This document shows positions 36,128 to 44,722 of a stretch of 64,000 bases of DNA, one piece after another. The stretch spans positions 366,470-430,469 of the forward strand of contig NZ_BMQP01000001.1 of NCBI RefSeq assembly GCF_014648175.1, given 5' to 3'. Both the position numbers and the translations under genes were made by a program. The notes beneath the pieces were generated by a model. The model was not told the origin of the DNA and searched no databases. It saw only the letters and a list, made by a program, of their open reading frames with translations. Position 1 is the first letter of the stretch; the number at the start of each line of letters is the position of its first letter. Source of the DNA: Planobispora rosea. GTDB lineage: Bacteria > Actinomycetota > Actinomycetes > Streptosporangiales > Streptosporangiaceae.

Positions 36128-36676
36128 TCAGGCGCGGCGGCGGGCCCGGTAGGCCGCGACGTGCATGCGGTTGCCGCAGGTCCGGCTGTCGCAGTAGACC
36201 CGCGAGCGGTTGCGGGACTCGTCGACGAAGACGCGCTCGCAGCCGGGCGCCGAGCAGGTGCGCAGACGCTCCCACTCGCCCTCGACGAGCAGGTGTGCCA
36301 GGGCCACGCCCAGGTCCGCCGAGAGGTGCTCGCTGAGGGCGGCGCCCGGGGCGAAGTAGTGCACGTGCAACGGGTGGCCGTCGTGCTCGGTGAGGCGGGG
36401 GGTGATGCGCGTCCCGCTCAGCAGGGTGTTGAGCCGGATGACGGCGGTGGCCTGGTCGGGGGCGGTGAAGACCTTGTGGAAGGCATCCCGCAGGGCACGC
36501 ACCTGGTTCAGGTCGGCGGCGCCGAGTTCCCCGACGCCGCTCACCTCCCACCGCTCCACGAACTCGCCGAGTTGTTCCAGATCGCTCAGACCGTCCTCGC
36601 CCCCGGTGGCGGGGGAGGTGTTGACCAGGTCGACGGCGGTGGCGAGTGAGTGCACCATGTCATGTCCGAATGGCAT
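36128..36676 (-). CDS. CGNR zinc-finger / ABATE domain regulator
   Basis: 182 residues. The N-terminal ABATE domain opens MPFGHDMVHSLATAVDLVNT with a helical part (ADLNQVRALRDAFHKVFTAP), and the C-terminal CGNR zinc finger shows RTCSAPGCERVFVDESRNRS followed by RVYCDSRTCGNRMHVAAYRA. These proteins are putative stress-linked transcription regulators in actinobacteria. ATG at 36676 with AGGAGT five bases before it. Monocistronic, divergent position is empty: the 204-base gap to zur contains no gene. Target genes unknown. Confidence 0.85.
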   Translation of the reverse strand: MPFGHDMVHSLATAVDLVNTSPATGGEDGLSDLEQLGEFVERWEVSGVGELGAADLNQVRALRDAFHKVFTAPDQATAVIRLNTLLSGTRITPRLTEHDGHPLHVHYFAPGAALSEHLSADLGVALAHLLVEGEWERLRTCSAPGCERVFVDESRNRSRVYCDSRTCGNRMHVAAYRARRRA

Positions 36677-36880
36677 GTTGACTCCTGTTGGCTGCGGTTG
36701 TGGCGGGGTTTGCGCCCGTACGGCGGCTCGCCGTCTGGGAAGCGTATCTCTCCGAAGCCTTTCGAGGGCCCTCCGCGACCGCACATCGCCGTATCGCCTG
36801 TGGCGTCCGGCCGGTCCCGTCCGCTCCGGCGGTCCGGCTCACGCCTCCCGGCGGCCGGTCCCCGCCGTTCTCAGTCGATC

Positions 36881-37270
36881 TCAGCCGGCCTTCGCCGCGG
36901 CGGAGCAGGCCGGGCAGGTGCCGAACACCTCGACGGTGTGGGTGATCTCAGTGAAGCCGTGCTCGGTGCCGACCGCCTCGGCCCAGCGCTCCACCGCCGG
37001 CCCGGCCACCTCCACGGTCCGCCCGCACCGGCGGCAGACCAGGTGGTGATGGTGGTCGCCGCTGGCGCACGCCCGGTAGACCGACTCCCCGTCGTCGGTG
37101 CGGAGCACGTCGACATGCCCGTTGTCGGCCAGAGCCTGGAGCGCCCGGTAGACCGTGGTCAGCCCGATCTTGGCTCCTTCCGCGCGCATCTCGGCGTAGA
37201 CGTCCTGAGCGCTGCGGAAACCCTCGCTCTGGCGGAGGATCTCATGGACGGCATCGCGTCTGCTGCTCAT
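36881..37270 (-). CDS. zur: Zinc uptake regulator Zur (Fur family)
   Basis: 129 residues. Winged helix: RRDAVHEILRQSEGFRSAQD, VYAEMRAEGAKIGLTTVYRA, LQALADNGHVDVLRTDDGES; metal sites: HHHHLVCRRCGRTVEV and a C-terminal CPAC pair for structural zinc. It represses high-affinity zinc uptake when zinc is plentiful. Last gene of znuA-znuC-znuB-zur, its ATG sharing bases with the znuB stop (TGATG), so Zur controls its own operon, with a predicted box at 39900-39914. Confidence 0.92.
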   Translation of the reverse strand: MSSRRDAVHEILRQSEGFRSAQDVYAEMRAEGAKIGLTTVYRALQALADNGHVDVLRTDDGESVYRACASGDHHHHLVCRRCGRTVEVAGPAVERWAEAVGTEHGFTEITHTVEVFGTCPACSAAAKAG

Positions 37271-38100
37271 CAGTTGGACTCCTGAGGTCGGCTTCGGCGT
37301 ACGAATCTACCGAGCCCGAGGGCCAGGACGAACCCTCCCAGCGCGAAGAGCACGATGAGGGCGCCCGGCGGGACCTCGACGTAGAACGACGAGGTGAGCC
37401 CGCCCACCGTGGCGACCATGCCGCAGAGCATGGCCAGGAGCATGGTGCTGCGGAACCCGCGGGTGAGTTGCTGACCGGTCGCCACCGGGACCACCATCAG
37501 GGCGCTGACCAGCAGCAGACCGACCACCCGCATGGCGATGACCACGGTCAGCGCGGCGGTGATCGCGATGAGCAGGCTGAGGAAGCGCACCGGCAGGCCG
37601 CTCGCCTTGGCGACCTCCTCGTCCTGGCAGAGCACGAACAGCTCCCGTCCGAAGACGGTCACCACGCCGAGCACGGCGGCGGCGAGCAGGGCGATCACCC
37701 ACACGTCCTGGACGGTCACGCTGCTGATCGAGCCGAACAGGTAGGACATGAGCGTCGCGTTGCTCCCGCCGGGGGCGAGCGAGATGAGCAGCACGCCCCC
37801 GGCGATGCCGCCGTAGAACAACAGCGCGAGCGCCACGTCCCCACCGGTCCTGCCGCGCTCGCGGACCAGTTCGATGGCCACGGCGCCGAGCACCGAGACC
37901 ACGACGGCGGTCAGCACGGGGGCGGTCCCGGTGAGGAAGCCGAGCGCCACACCGGTCAGCGCGACGTGCCCGATGCCGTCGCCGAGCAGGGCCAGGCGGC
38001 GCTGCACGATGAAGGTGCCGATGGCGGGGGCGGCCAGTCCGACGAGGAGGGCGGCGATCAGCGCCCGCTGCATGAAGTCGTACCGGAGCAGGTCGATCAC
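37270..38100 (-). CDS. znuB: Zinc ABC transporter permease
   Basis: 276 residues, ABC-3 family, about eight or nine membrane helices. MQRALIAALLVGLAAPAIGT, FIVQRRLALLGDGIGHVALT, and RVVGLLLVSALMVVPVATGQ (the MVVPAATA-like motif facing the ATPase) mark ZnuB-type permeases. The C-terminal tail is basic. GTG at 38100 overlaps the znuC stop as GTGA; the long upstream frame belongs to znuC's shadow. Works with ZnuA and ZnuC to import zinc from the periplasm-like space under the cell wall. Confidence 0.92.
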   Translation of the reverse strand: MIDLLRYDFMQRALIAALLVGLAAPAIGTFIVQRRLALLGDGIGHVALTGVALGFLTGTAPVLTAVVVSVLGAVAIELVRERGRTGGDVALALLFYGGIAGGVLLISLAPGGSNATLMSYLFGSISSVTVQDVWVIALLAAAVLGVVTVFGRELFVLCQDEEVAKASGLPVRFLSLLIAITAALTVVIAMRVVGLLLVSALMVVPVATGQQLTRGFRSTMLLAMLCGMVATVGGLTSSFYVEVPPGALIVLFALGGFVLALGLGRFVRRSRPQESN

Positions 38101-38876
38101 GAGGTGGGTCTCCAGTCGAGCGGGCTCACGGGCTTCTCGGGTGCGTGGGGGTGCACGTGGTCGTGACCGGGGAGGGCGTGCGCGCCGACCGCCTTGGGCG
38201 GGGCGCCGTCGTGGCAGACGCAGCCGTCCCGCAGGACCACGGCCCGGGTGATCAGCGGCTCCAGCGGGCCGAGCTCGTGGGCGACCAGCACGACCGTCCT
38301 GCCCCGGGCGACGAGGCCGGCCAGGGTGTCGGCGAGGAGCTGCTGGCTCTCGGCGTCGACGCCGGCGGTGGGCTCGTCCATGACGAAGGTCTCGGGTTCC
38401 CCGGCGAGGGCGCGGGCGATCAGGACCCGCTGCTGCTGCCCGCCGGACAGGGCCTGGACCGGGTCCCCGGCCCGATCGGCCAGGCCGACCGCCTCCAGCG
38501 CCCGTGCGGTCGCGGCGGCGTCGGCCTGGCCGGTCAGGCGGAACCTGCTCTGCCTGGCGATCCGCCCGGAGGCGACGACCTCGCGGATCGTGGACGGCAC
38601 GCCGCCGCCCACCGAGAGCCGCTGGGGGACGTAGCCGATCCGCCACCACTGGCGGAACCGCGTCGGCGGCGTGCCGTACAGGAGGGTGGAGCCTCCGGAC
38701 AGCGGCACCAGGCCGAGCAGGGCGCGCACGAGCGTGGACTTGCCCGAGCCGTTCGCGCCGAGCACGGCCACCACCTCGCCGGGGCGGACGGTCAGATCGA
38801 TCCCGCGCAGCACCGGGCGGCGGTCCAGGCTGACCTGGCCGCCGCGCATGGTGAACGCTTCTTCTTTGTCTGTCAC
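38097..38876 (-). CDS. znuC: Zinc ABC transporter ATPase
   Basis: 259 residues. Walker A GANGSGKSTLVRALLGLVPL, Q-loop VPQRLS, signature ALSGGQQQRVLIARALAGEP, Walker B TFVMDEPTAGVD and the switch His in VLVAHELGPL are all intact. The C-terminus is His-rich (HALPGHDHVHPHAPE), a possible zinc buffer. GTG start at 38876, ten bases after znuA. Powers zinc import with ZnuB. Confidence 0.93.
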   Translation of the reverse strand: MTDKEEAFTMRGGQVSLDRRPVLRGIDLTVRPGEVVAVLGANGSGKSTLVRALLGLVPLSGGSTLLYGTPPTRFRQWWRIGYVPQRLSVGGGVPSTIREVVASGRIARQSRFRLTGQADAAATARALEAVGLADRAGDPVQALSGGQQQRVLIARALAGEPETFVMDEPTAGVDAESQQLLADTLAGLVARGRTVVLVAHELGPLEPLITRAVVLRDGCVCHDGAPPKAVGAHALPGHDHVHPHAPEKPVSPLDWRPTS

Positions 38877-38886
38877 GCAGGTGCCT

Positions 38887-39879
38887 TTACGTGCAGCTCA
38901 GGGCTGCCTTGAGTGTCGTGAGGTTCTGGCGCATGGCCGACAGGTAGTCGCCGGTGGCCGGCTTGCTCTCGATCGGATCGAGGACCGCGGTCCCGGCCCC
39001 CACCTCCTCGGCGAGAACCTCGGCGACCTTCGGGCTGACCAGGGTCTCGGTGAAAATCGTAGTCACTTTTTCCCGTTTGGCCACTTCGGCCACCTCGGCC
39101 AGGCGGGCAGGGGAGGGCTCGGCGTCGGGATCCACGCTGATCCCGACCTGGTGGAGCTTGTAGCGGTCGGCGAGGTAGGCGAAGGCCTGGTGGCTGGTGA
39201 CCAGGGACTTCGAGCGGCAGTTCGCCAGGCCCCTGGCCAGTTCGCCGTCGAGGGCGGTCAGCTCGGCGGCGGTCTTCGCCGCGCGGTCCTTGTACCCCTG
39301 GGCGTGGGCCGGGTCGGCGGCGGCGAGCCTCTCGCCGAGCTCGGTGGCGACGGTGGCGAAGCGGCTCGGGTCGAGCCAGAGATGCGGATCGTAGGAGACC
39401 TCGTGCTCGTGGCCGGGCTCGTGGCCGGGCTCGTCGGCGTGCTCCGCCTCCTCGTGGCCCTCCTCGTGGCCCTCCTCGTGGCCTTCCTCGGTCGCCTCGA
39501 TGGTCGGGACCAGGGTGGCCACGTCGAGGTTCCGATCGGCGGCGTGCTGCTCGACGGCCTCGTCCACGGCGGGCTGCACGCCCTTGATGTAGAGCACCAG
39601 GCGGGTCTGCTCCAGCCCGGCCACCGACTGCGGCGTCAGCTCCAGGTCGTGCGGCTCGACGCCGGGCTTGGTCAGGGTGGTGACGGTGATGTCGGACCCG
39701 CCCACCCGCTGGGCCAGCCACTCCAGCGGGTAGAAGGCCGCGGTGACGCCGGCCCCGCCCCCCTGGGGAGCCGAGTCGGCGGCACCCGCGCCGCATCCGG
39801 TGACGGCGGCGAGAGCGGCGAACCCGGCGAGCAGGCCGGTGGCGCGCAGAGGAATACGTCGGGAGGAGTCGGACATCAT
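38887..39879 (-). CDS. znuA: Zinc-binding lipoprotein of ABC importer
   Basis: 330 residues, cluster 9 solute-binding protein. Signal peptide with lipobox AVTGC (Cys29). Zinc ligands: PLEWLAQRVGG, EPHDLELTP (His), DPHLWLDPSR (His), SHQAFAYLADRY (His) and the C-terminal Asp loop. The loop between 134 and 165 is a charged His-rich repeat (EEGHEEGHEEGHEEAEHADE), common in zinc-specific ZnuA. First gene of the zinc operon; the ATG at 39879 (or 39876) lacks an SD, and the Zur box lies 21-35 bases upstream. Confidence 0.92.
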   Translation of the reverse strand: MMSDSSRRIPLRATGLLAGFAALAAVTGCGAGAADSAPQGGGAGVTAAFYPLEWLAQRVGGSDITVTTLTKPGVEPHDLELTPQSVAGLEQTRLVLYIKGVQPAVDEAVEQHAADRNLDVATLVPTIEATEEGHEEGHEEGHEEAEHADEPGHEPGHEHEVSYDPHLWLDPSRFATVATELGERLAAADPAHAQGYKDRAAKTAAELTALDGELARGLANCRSKSLVTSHQAFAYLADRYKLHQVGISVDPDAEPSPARLAEVAEVAKREKVTTIFTETLVSPKVAEVLAEEVGAGTAVLDPIESKPATGDYLSAMRQNLTTLKAALSCT

Positions 39880-39899
39880 GCACTCAGTATGGGTGCAAG

Positions 39900-39914
39900 T
39901 GAAAACCGTTGTCA
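39900..39914. promoter_or_regulatory. Zur box before znuA
   Basis: TGAAAAC-C-GTTGTCA: 7-bp arms with one mismatch (GTTTTCA expected), matching the TGAAAAT-type palindromes of actinobacterial Zur boxes. It sits 21 bases before the znuA start, where Zur would cover the promoter. Confidence 0.75.
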
Positions 39915-40195
39915 AAATCGCCCGAAGCTTTTCGGCCGGGCGGTGACCGCAGGTGCGGGGCCCGGGTTCCGGCGGAGGGGTGACGGGCACGGACCACGCT
40001 GCGCGGGCGGGTGGCCGCTCCACCGGGGCCGGAGTTTGAGCCGTCCCCGGACGGGGAGGTGAATACGGACAACCGATTTCAGGCGATATGGCGGTGTATC
40101 TCCGCCTCGGTGAATCTCTGCCGCAGCGGCGGAGCCGGCCAGGACGGCCAAACGCCCGTATAGCCCGTATCTCATCGTTTGCAGGGGGGCCTGTC
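39915..40195. other. Intergenic region between znuA and the HesB-like gene
   Basis: Divergent promoter region of about 280 bases; no supported gene. The stretch 40060-40180 has lower GC and should carry the promoter of the gene at 40196. Confidence 0.45.
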
Positions 40196-40495
40196 GTGCT
40201 GACGTTGACGGAAAAAGCCGTGGAGGCGATACGCGACCTCATGGTGGGGGAGAACCTGCCCAAGGAGGCCGGGCTGCGCATCACGCCCAAGCCCGGGGAC
40301 GAGGGCACGCTGGAACTGTCCCTGACGAGCGTGCCGCACGACGGCGACCAGGTGATCAAGAAGGAGGACGTCCGGGTCTTCCTGGATCCCGAGGCCGCGG
40401 CCGCGCTCGACGACCAGACCCTGGATGCCGACGTGAGCCCGAACGGCATCCGGACGTCCCTCTACCTGTCCCGTACGGACGACGCCGCGGGCTGA
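40196..40495 (+). CDS. HesB/IscA-like fold protein without cysteines
   Basis: 99 residues beginning MLTLTEKAVEAIRDLMVGEN. The frame LRITPKPGDEGTLELSLTSV, then VRVFLDPEAAAALDDQTLDA and DVSPNGIRTSLYL, follows the HesB/IscA fold. The three Cys that hold the Fe-S cluster in IscA are all missing, so the usual annotation (Fe-S assembly, sometimes adhesin) is questionable. GTG start with CAGGGGGG just upstream. Divergent from znuA across a Zur-regulated gap. Function unknown. Confidence 0.8.
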   Translation: MLTLTEKAVEAIRDLMVGENLPKEAGLRITPKPGDEGTLELSLTSVPHDGDQVIKKEDVRVFLDPEAAAALDDQTLDADVSPNGIRTSLYLSRTDDAAG

Positions 40496-40512
40496 GCGCC
40501 CGGCCGGCGTGT

Positions 40513-40547
40513 GACCGGCCCGCCGAGGGTTCGCCGGCGGGCCGGTC
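40513..40547 (+). terminator. Strong terminator after HesB-like gene
   Basis: GACCGGCCCGCCG (40513-40525) pairs perfectly with CGGCGGGCCGGTC (40535-40547), a 13-bp stem, 18 bases after the stop. Confidence 0.8.
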
Positions 40548-40963
40548 GGCGGGTGCGGTGCCGGCCGGGCGGAGGCCGCGGGACGCGGCGCTCGCCCGGC
40601 GTCCCCCGGATGCGGCCGCCGGAGGAGTTCGGCGGGGAGTTCGACGGGGTCGGCGCCAGGGCGGGGAAGGCGCCCGTCCGCAGCGCTTGGCCCATGGAGA
40701 ACTCCCGCGGCGGCCGTGCCCACGACGGCCCACGCGGCGAGCGCCGCCACCGTGAACGCCGGTACCAGCAGATCCCCGTCCCGTCCGAGGGCCACCGCGA
40801 GCGGGGCCGCGCCGCTGAGCGCCGCGCCGGTCCCCGGCGCCACGGATCCCGAGCGTGCCGCGGCGCAGCAGGAGGCCCTTTCCGTGAGGGGTCGCATCCT
40901 CTCCGTCAAAACGGACATATATCACCATGTAGGGCATGTGCTAGGTGGGAAGGGGATGAGACC
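40548..40963 (-). other. Region with an uncertain reverse-strand ORF
   Basis: On the minus strand a frame beginning at ATG 40918 or 40897 encodes a plausible hydrophobic helix (LLVPAFTVAALAAWAVVGTA) with high third-position GC, then becomes Pro/Arg-rich and runs on antisense to the HesB-like gene. A shift near 40690 would instead end it at 40462. It could be a small membrane protein damaged by a frameshift, or chance. No SD is convincing. Confidence 0.25.
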
Positions 40964-43894
40964 ATGGCGGCACCCGCGCCCGCGTCCGGACCCATCGCGC
41001 CCGGCTCCGGTGAGAAGCCGCGCAGGTCCGGCTGGACGGTGGGAAGGCTGCTCGCGGTCGGCTACACGATCGCGTTCCTCGCCTTCGCCGTCATCGGGAT
41101 CGGTTCCTACACGCGCATCGGCGCCCTGCAGGAGGACCTGCGCTGGACCCAGCACGCCCACCAGGTGATCGATCGGATCGGCACCGTCGGCGAGCTGGTC
41201 AAGGACGCCGAGCGAGGCCAGCGCGGTTACGTCATCACCGGCCGTGAGGAGTACCTGAACCCGTACCACCAGGCGGTCGGGCGGATCGAGGTCGAACTCG
41301 GGGCGCTGCTCCGGATGACCGCGGACAATCCCCGCCAGCAGGCGATCCTGGGCCGGCTGCGGCAGGCGGCCCAGGTGAAGCTCGACGAGCTGGCCGACAG
41401 GATCCGCCTCCGGCAGCAGGAGGGCTTCCAGGCCGTACGGGACGTCCTCGACGACACCGCACGCGGTCAGCACGCCATGATCCAGTTTCAGACCCTGCTG
41501 AACCAGGCGAGGCAGGAGGAGGCGCGCCTGGTCGCGCTGCGCGAGCGGGCCAGCGCCGACAGCGCGGCCGCCACCCGGGACATCATCGTGGGAAGCTCGC
41601 TGCTCTCGGCGCTGCTGGTCGCCATCGTGGCGTGGCGGACGACGCGTAAGGTCACCTCCTCCGCGGAGGAGGTGACCGCCGCCGCCAGACGCGTCGCGGC
41701 CGGGGACACGAGCCGCCCCGCCGAGGTACGCGAACCGGTGGAGATGGCGCAGATGGCCGAGGCGGTCAACGGCTCGGTCCAGGTCATCACCCGGGCCCGT
41801 GACGAGGCGCTCGCCGCGGCGGCGGCCAAGGCGTCGTTCCTGGCGACGATGAGCCATGAGATCCGCACCCCCATGAACGCCGTCATCGGTATGACGGACC
41901 TGCTGCTGGACACCGAGCTCGACCCCGACCAGCACGAGCTCGCCGAGACCGTGCGCAACAGCGGCGAGGCACTGCTCTCCGTCATCAACGACATCCTGGA
42001 CTACTCCAAGATCGAGTCCGGTCAGCTCGACCTCGACGACGAGCCGTTCGACGTGCGGGAGTGCCTGGAGAGCGCCCTGGCCCTGATGGCCCTGGCGGCC
42101 GAGAGCAAACGGCTCGAACTGGTCGGGAACGTCGACCCGGACTGCCCCCGGACGCTGCGCGGCGACATGACGCGGCTCCGGCAGATAGTGATCAACCTGC
42201 TCAGCAACGCGGTGAAGTTCACCGCCACGGGTGAGATCGTCCTCACCGCGGAGGGGGAGCGGCTCTCGGACCGCCCGGACGGTCCGGTCCGCCTCCGGGT
42301 GGCGGTCCGGGACACCGGGATCGGCATCCCCGCCGACCGGATGGACCGGCTGTTCCGCTCCTTCAGCCAGGTGGACGCGTCCACCACCCGCCGGTACGGC
42401 GGCACCGGCCTCGGCCTGGTGATCAGCAAGCGGCTCGCCACAGCCATGGGCGGCGACCTGACGGTCGAGAGCGAGGTCGGCGCCGGCTCCACCTTCACCC
42501 TGACCGCGACACTGGCCGCCTGCCCGGAACACCCGGAACCCGAGCCCCCGCCCGTCGCCGTGGAGCTCGCCGGATGCTCGGCTCTGGTCGTGGACGACAA
42601 CGCGACCAACCGGCACGTGCTGCGACGGCAGCTCACCAGCTGGGGCATGCGGTGCACCGACGTCGGCTCGCCCGGCGAGGCGGTGGAACTGCTCGCCGCT
42701 GGCCGCGTCTACGACGTCGCCGTCCTGGACATGCACATGCCGGAGATGGACGGCGAGCAGCTGGCCGAGATCATCCGGGAACTCGCGGCCGGCCGGGACC
42801 TGCCGCTGGTGCTGCTGACGAGCGTGCACTGGCGGACGAGGGGCGGACAGCAGAAGCTGTTCGACGCCGTGCTCACCAAACCGGCCCGCAGCTCCGTGCT
42901 GAAGGAGAAGCTGGCGGGCGCGATAGCGCGCAGGCGGTTCGCGGAGCCCGAGGCGACGGCCGCCGACCGGCGGGAGGAGTCCCTCGGCGAGACCGCCGGT
43001 CAGCGGCCGCTGACCGTGCTCCTCGCCGAGGACAACCAGGTCAACCAGAGAGTCGCGCAGCGCATGCTGAACAGGCTCGGTCACCGCGTCGAGACGGTCG
43101 GCAACGGGCTGGAGGCGGTCGAGGCGGTACGGCGCGCCTCCTACGACGTCATCCTCATGGACATGCACATGCCGGAGATGGACGGGCTGGAGGCGACCCG
43201 GCGGATCCGTGCCGAGCAGCCGGAGGGCGACCAGCCCTACATCGTGGCGCTGACCGCCAGCGTGCTCGGGGAGGACCGGGAAGCATGCCAGGCCGCGGGC
43301 ATGAACGACTACCTGGCCAAGCCGGTGCGCGCGCACGAGCTGGACGAGCTCCTCGGACGGCTCCGGGAGAGGGGCCCGGCGCCGGAGGGAGCGGACCTGC
43401 CCGCCGGGACAGCGGAGGAGGCCGGAGGAGGCCAGGGACTGCCGGACGGCTCCGGCACTCCTGAGAGCACTCCTGAAGGCACTCCGGACGGCGCCCTGGA
43501 CAGGGAGGCCTCGATCCGGCACCGTCTCGACGAGATCGCCGGGCCGGACGCGGGAGAGGACGACTGGGAGATGGTCGAGTTCCTCGCCACCTCCTTCGTC
43601 AGCAAGGCCCCGGCCTCCGTCGCGGAACTGGAGGAGGCCGTCAGCCGGGGAGAGCCCGCGGACGTGGAGAAGCAGGCGCACAGCCTGAAGGGCTCCGCCG
43701 TCAACATGGGGGCCAACGCCCTGGCCGAGCTGTGCGCCCGGCTGGAGGCCCAGGGCAGGGCGGGACGGCTCTCCGACACCGAGGAAACGCTGCACGGGAT
43801 CAAGGACGAGCTCGATCTCGTCAGCCGCACGATCGAGAACCTGCGGCCCGAGATCGAGCAGCAGGCGCGCGCCGCGGCGGGCCGGTCACAGTGA
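40964..43894 (+). CDS. CHASE3 hybrid histidine kinase with two receivers and Hpt
   Basis: 976 residues. One TM helix (about 27-47), a CHASE3 sensor (50-190; EDLRWTQHAHQVIDRIGTVG), second TM and HAMP (about 195-265), HisKA with MSHEIRTPMNAVIGM (His near 297), HATPase with GDMTRLRQIVINLLSNAVKF, DTGIGIP and YGGTGLGL. Two receiver domains follow (Asp near 588 and 731, both in DMHMPEMDG), then an Hpt domain with HSLKGSAVNMGAN (His near 906). This is a complete phosphorelay in one chain; its output regulator is not in view. ATG at 40964 with GGGAAGGGG. Confidence 0.93.
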   Translation: MAAPAPASGPIAPGSGEKPRRSGWTVGRLLAVGYTIAFLAFAVIGIGSYTRIGALQEDLRWTQHAHQVIDRIGTVGELVKDAERGQRGYVITGREEYLNPYHQAVGRIEVELGALLRMTADNPRQQAILGRLRQAAQVKLDELADRIRLRQQEGFQAVRDVLDDTARGQHAMIQFQTLLNQARQEEARLVALRERASADSAAATRDIIVGSSLLSALLVAIVAWRTTRKVTSSAEEVTAAARRVAAGDTSRPAEVREPVEMAQMAEAVNGSVQVITRARDEALAAAAAKASFLATMSHEIRTPMNAVIGMTDLLLDTELDPDQHELAETVRNSGEALLSVINDILDYSKIESGQLDLDDEPFDVRECLESALALMALAAESKRLELVGNVDPDCPRTLRGDMTRLRQIVINLLSNAVKFTATGEIVLTAEGERLSDRPDGPVRLRVAVRDTGIGIPADRMDRLFRSFSQVDASTTRRYGGTGLGLVISKRLATAMGGDLTVESEVGAGSTFTLTATLAACPEHPEPEPPPVAVELAGCSALVVDDNATNRHVLRRQLTSWGMRCTDVGSPGEAVELLAAGRVYDVAVLDMHMPEMDGEQLAEIIRELAAGRDLPLVLLTSVHWRTRGGQQKLFDAVLTKPARSSVLKEKLAGAIARRRFAEPEATAADRREESLGETAGQRPLTVLLAEDNQVNQRVAQRMLNRLGHRVETVGNGLEAVEAVRRASYDVILMDMHMPEMDGLEATRRIRAEQPEGDQPYIVALTASVLGEDREACQAAGMNDYLAKPVRAHELDELLGRLRERGPAPEGADLPAGTAEEAGGGQGLPDGSGTPESTPEGTPDGALDREASIRHRLDEIAGPDAGEDDWEMVEFLATSFVSKAPASVAELEEAVSRGEPADVEKQAHSLKGSAVNMGANALAELCARLEAQGRAGRLSDTEETLHGIKDELDLVSRTIENLRPEIEQQARAAAGRSQ

Positions 43895-43954
43895 TCGGAA
43901 GGGGCTCGCCGTACGACGTGCCCCGGAAGGCCCCGTCCTCAGGAGACGCCGTCC

Positions 43955-44398
43955 TCAGAAGGCCCCGAACCGGTCGGCGGCCAGCAGGAGCAGGAACGTC
44001 AGCAGCGCGACCCGCAGGATCCGGCCCTTGGCGGCCAGCGACGGCCACGACATGTAGGCCAGCCACCCGACGAACGCGGCCACCACGAGCGCAGCCAGGC
44101 CTCCCCAGAAGGACGGCACCGCGAAGCCGGCCAGCAGGAGGATCACCAGGACCACCGGGACGATCCAGCGCGGGAGCTGGAAGAGGAAGACCATGGGCGT
44201 CGCGCTGAGCCGCTCGATCCTCTTCCGCAGGCCGGTGGCGTCCGGTGTGAAGAACTGCTCGCCCGCAGGGAGCGGGCGGCGCCGCCCGGAGCCCCGGACG
44301 GGTGCCGTACGGCCCCGCGAACGGCCCGGCGCCGGACTCTGGGCGAGAGGATGCGCGGGCCGCGCGGGGCGGTCGTCGGAGCTGCTCTTGTCGGCCAC
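43955..44398 (-). CDS. DUF6703-type membrane protein
   Basis: 147 residues. A basic, Pro/Arg-rich N-terminus (1-45) leads to GEQFFTPDATGLRKRIERLS and three hydrophobic helices near 65-140 (MVFLFQLPRWIVPVVLVILL, FWGGLAALVVAAFVGWLAYM, ILRVALLTFLLLLAADRF). This layout matches the small actinobacterial DUF6703 membrane proteins. Convergent with the histidine kinase gene and monocistronic. Function unknown. Confidence 0.72.
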   Translation of the reverse strand: MADKSSSDDRPARPAHPLAQSPAPGRSRGRTAPVRGSGRRRPLPAGEQFFTPDATGLRKRIERLSATPMVFLFQLPRWIVPVVLVILLLAGFAVPSFWGGLAALVVAAFVGWLAYMSWPSLAAKGRILRVALLTFLLLLAADRFGAF

Positions 44399-44611
44399 GG
44401 CCAGAGCCTAACGCCGGGGCGCCCCGCGCGGCAGCCGCTTGTCCCCGGGCCGGGCGGAGGCGGGCCGCTCGCGGTCCCGGGCCGGGGCGGTGCAGGGAGC
44501 GTGCTTGTCCTCGTGCCGGGCCGTACGTAGACTCGGCAGCGGCGAATTCCGGCGCCGAACCTCCTTGATCGGGTACCCACGCTGCCCGTGATCCATGGAG
44601 GCAAAGGGGAC
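44399..44611. other. Promoter region between two divergent genes
   Basis: No gene seen in these 213 bases. The middle, near 44520-44560, has a GTACGTAGACT stretch that may be the -10 of the rightward promoter. Confidence 0.4.
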
Positions 44612-44722
44612 ATGCGCGCCTTCGGAAGACTGCGGGTCCCGTGTGCCGACCGATGTCGCGGCGGGCTGACCGGCAGGCGTGGGCTGGAGGTCGGCCGGAT
44701 GCCGCGAGCGGAGCCACCATGA
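44612..44722 (+). CDS. Putative 36-residue upstream peptide
   Basis: ATG at 44612 opens a 36-codon frame (MRAFGRLRVPCADRCRGGLT...) whose TGA overlaps the next gene's ATG as ATGA. GGAGG lies ten bases before its start. Arg-rich, with two Cys. It may couple translation to the BtrH-like gene or be a small protein; coding is only suggested by signals and geometry. Confidence 0.35.
   Translation: MRAFGRLRVPCADRCRGGLTGRRGLEVGRMPRAEPP

Noticed and set aside
39884..40175. Short reverse frames upstream of znuA
   Set aside because: They cross the Zur box and promoter; Arg/Pro-rich, no SD.
40511..40963. Extension of the histidine kinase to 40511
   Set aside because: Arg/Gly-rich nonsense and a terminator stem inside it; kinase starts at 40964.
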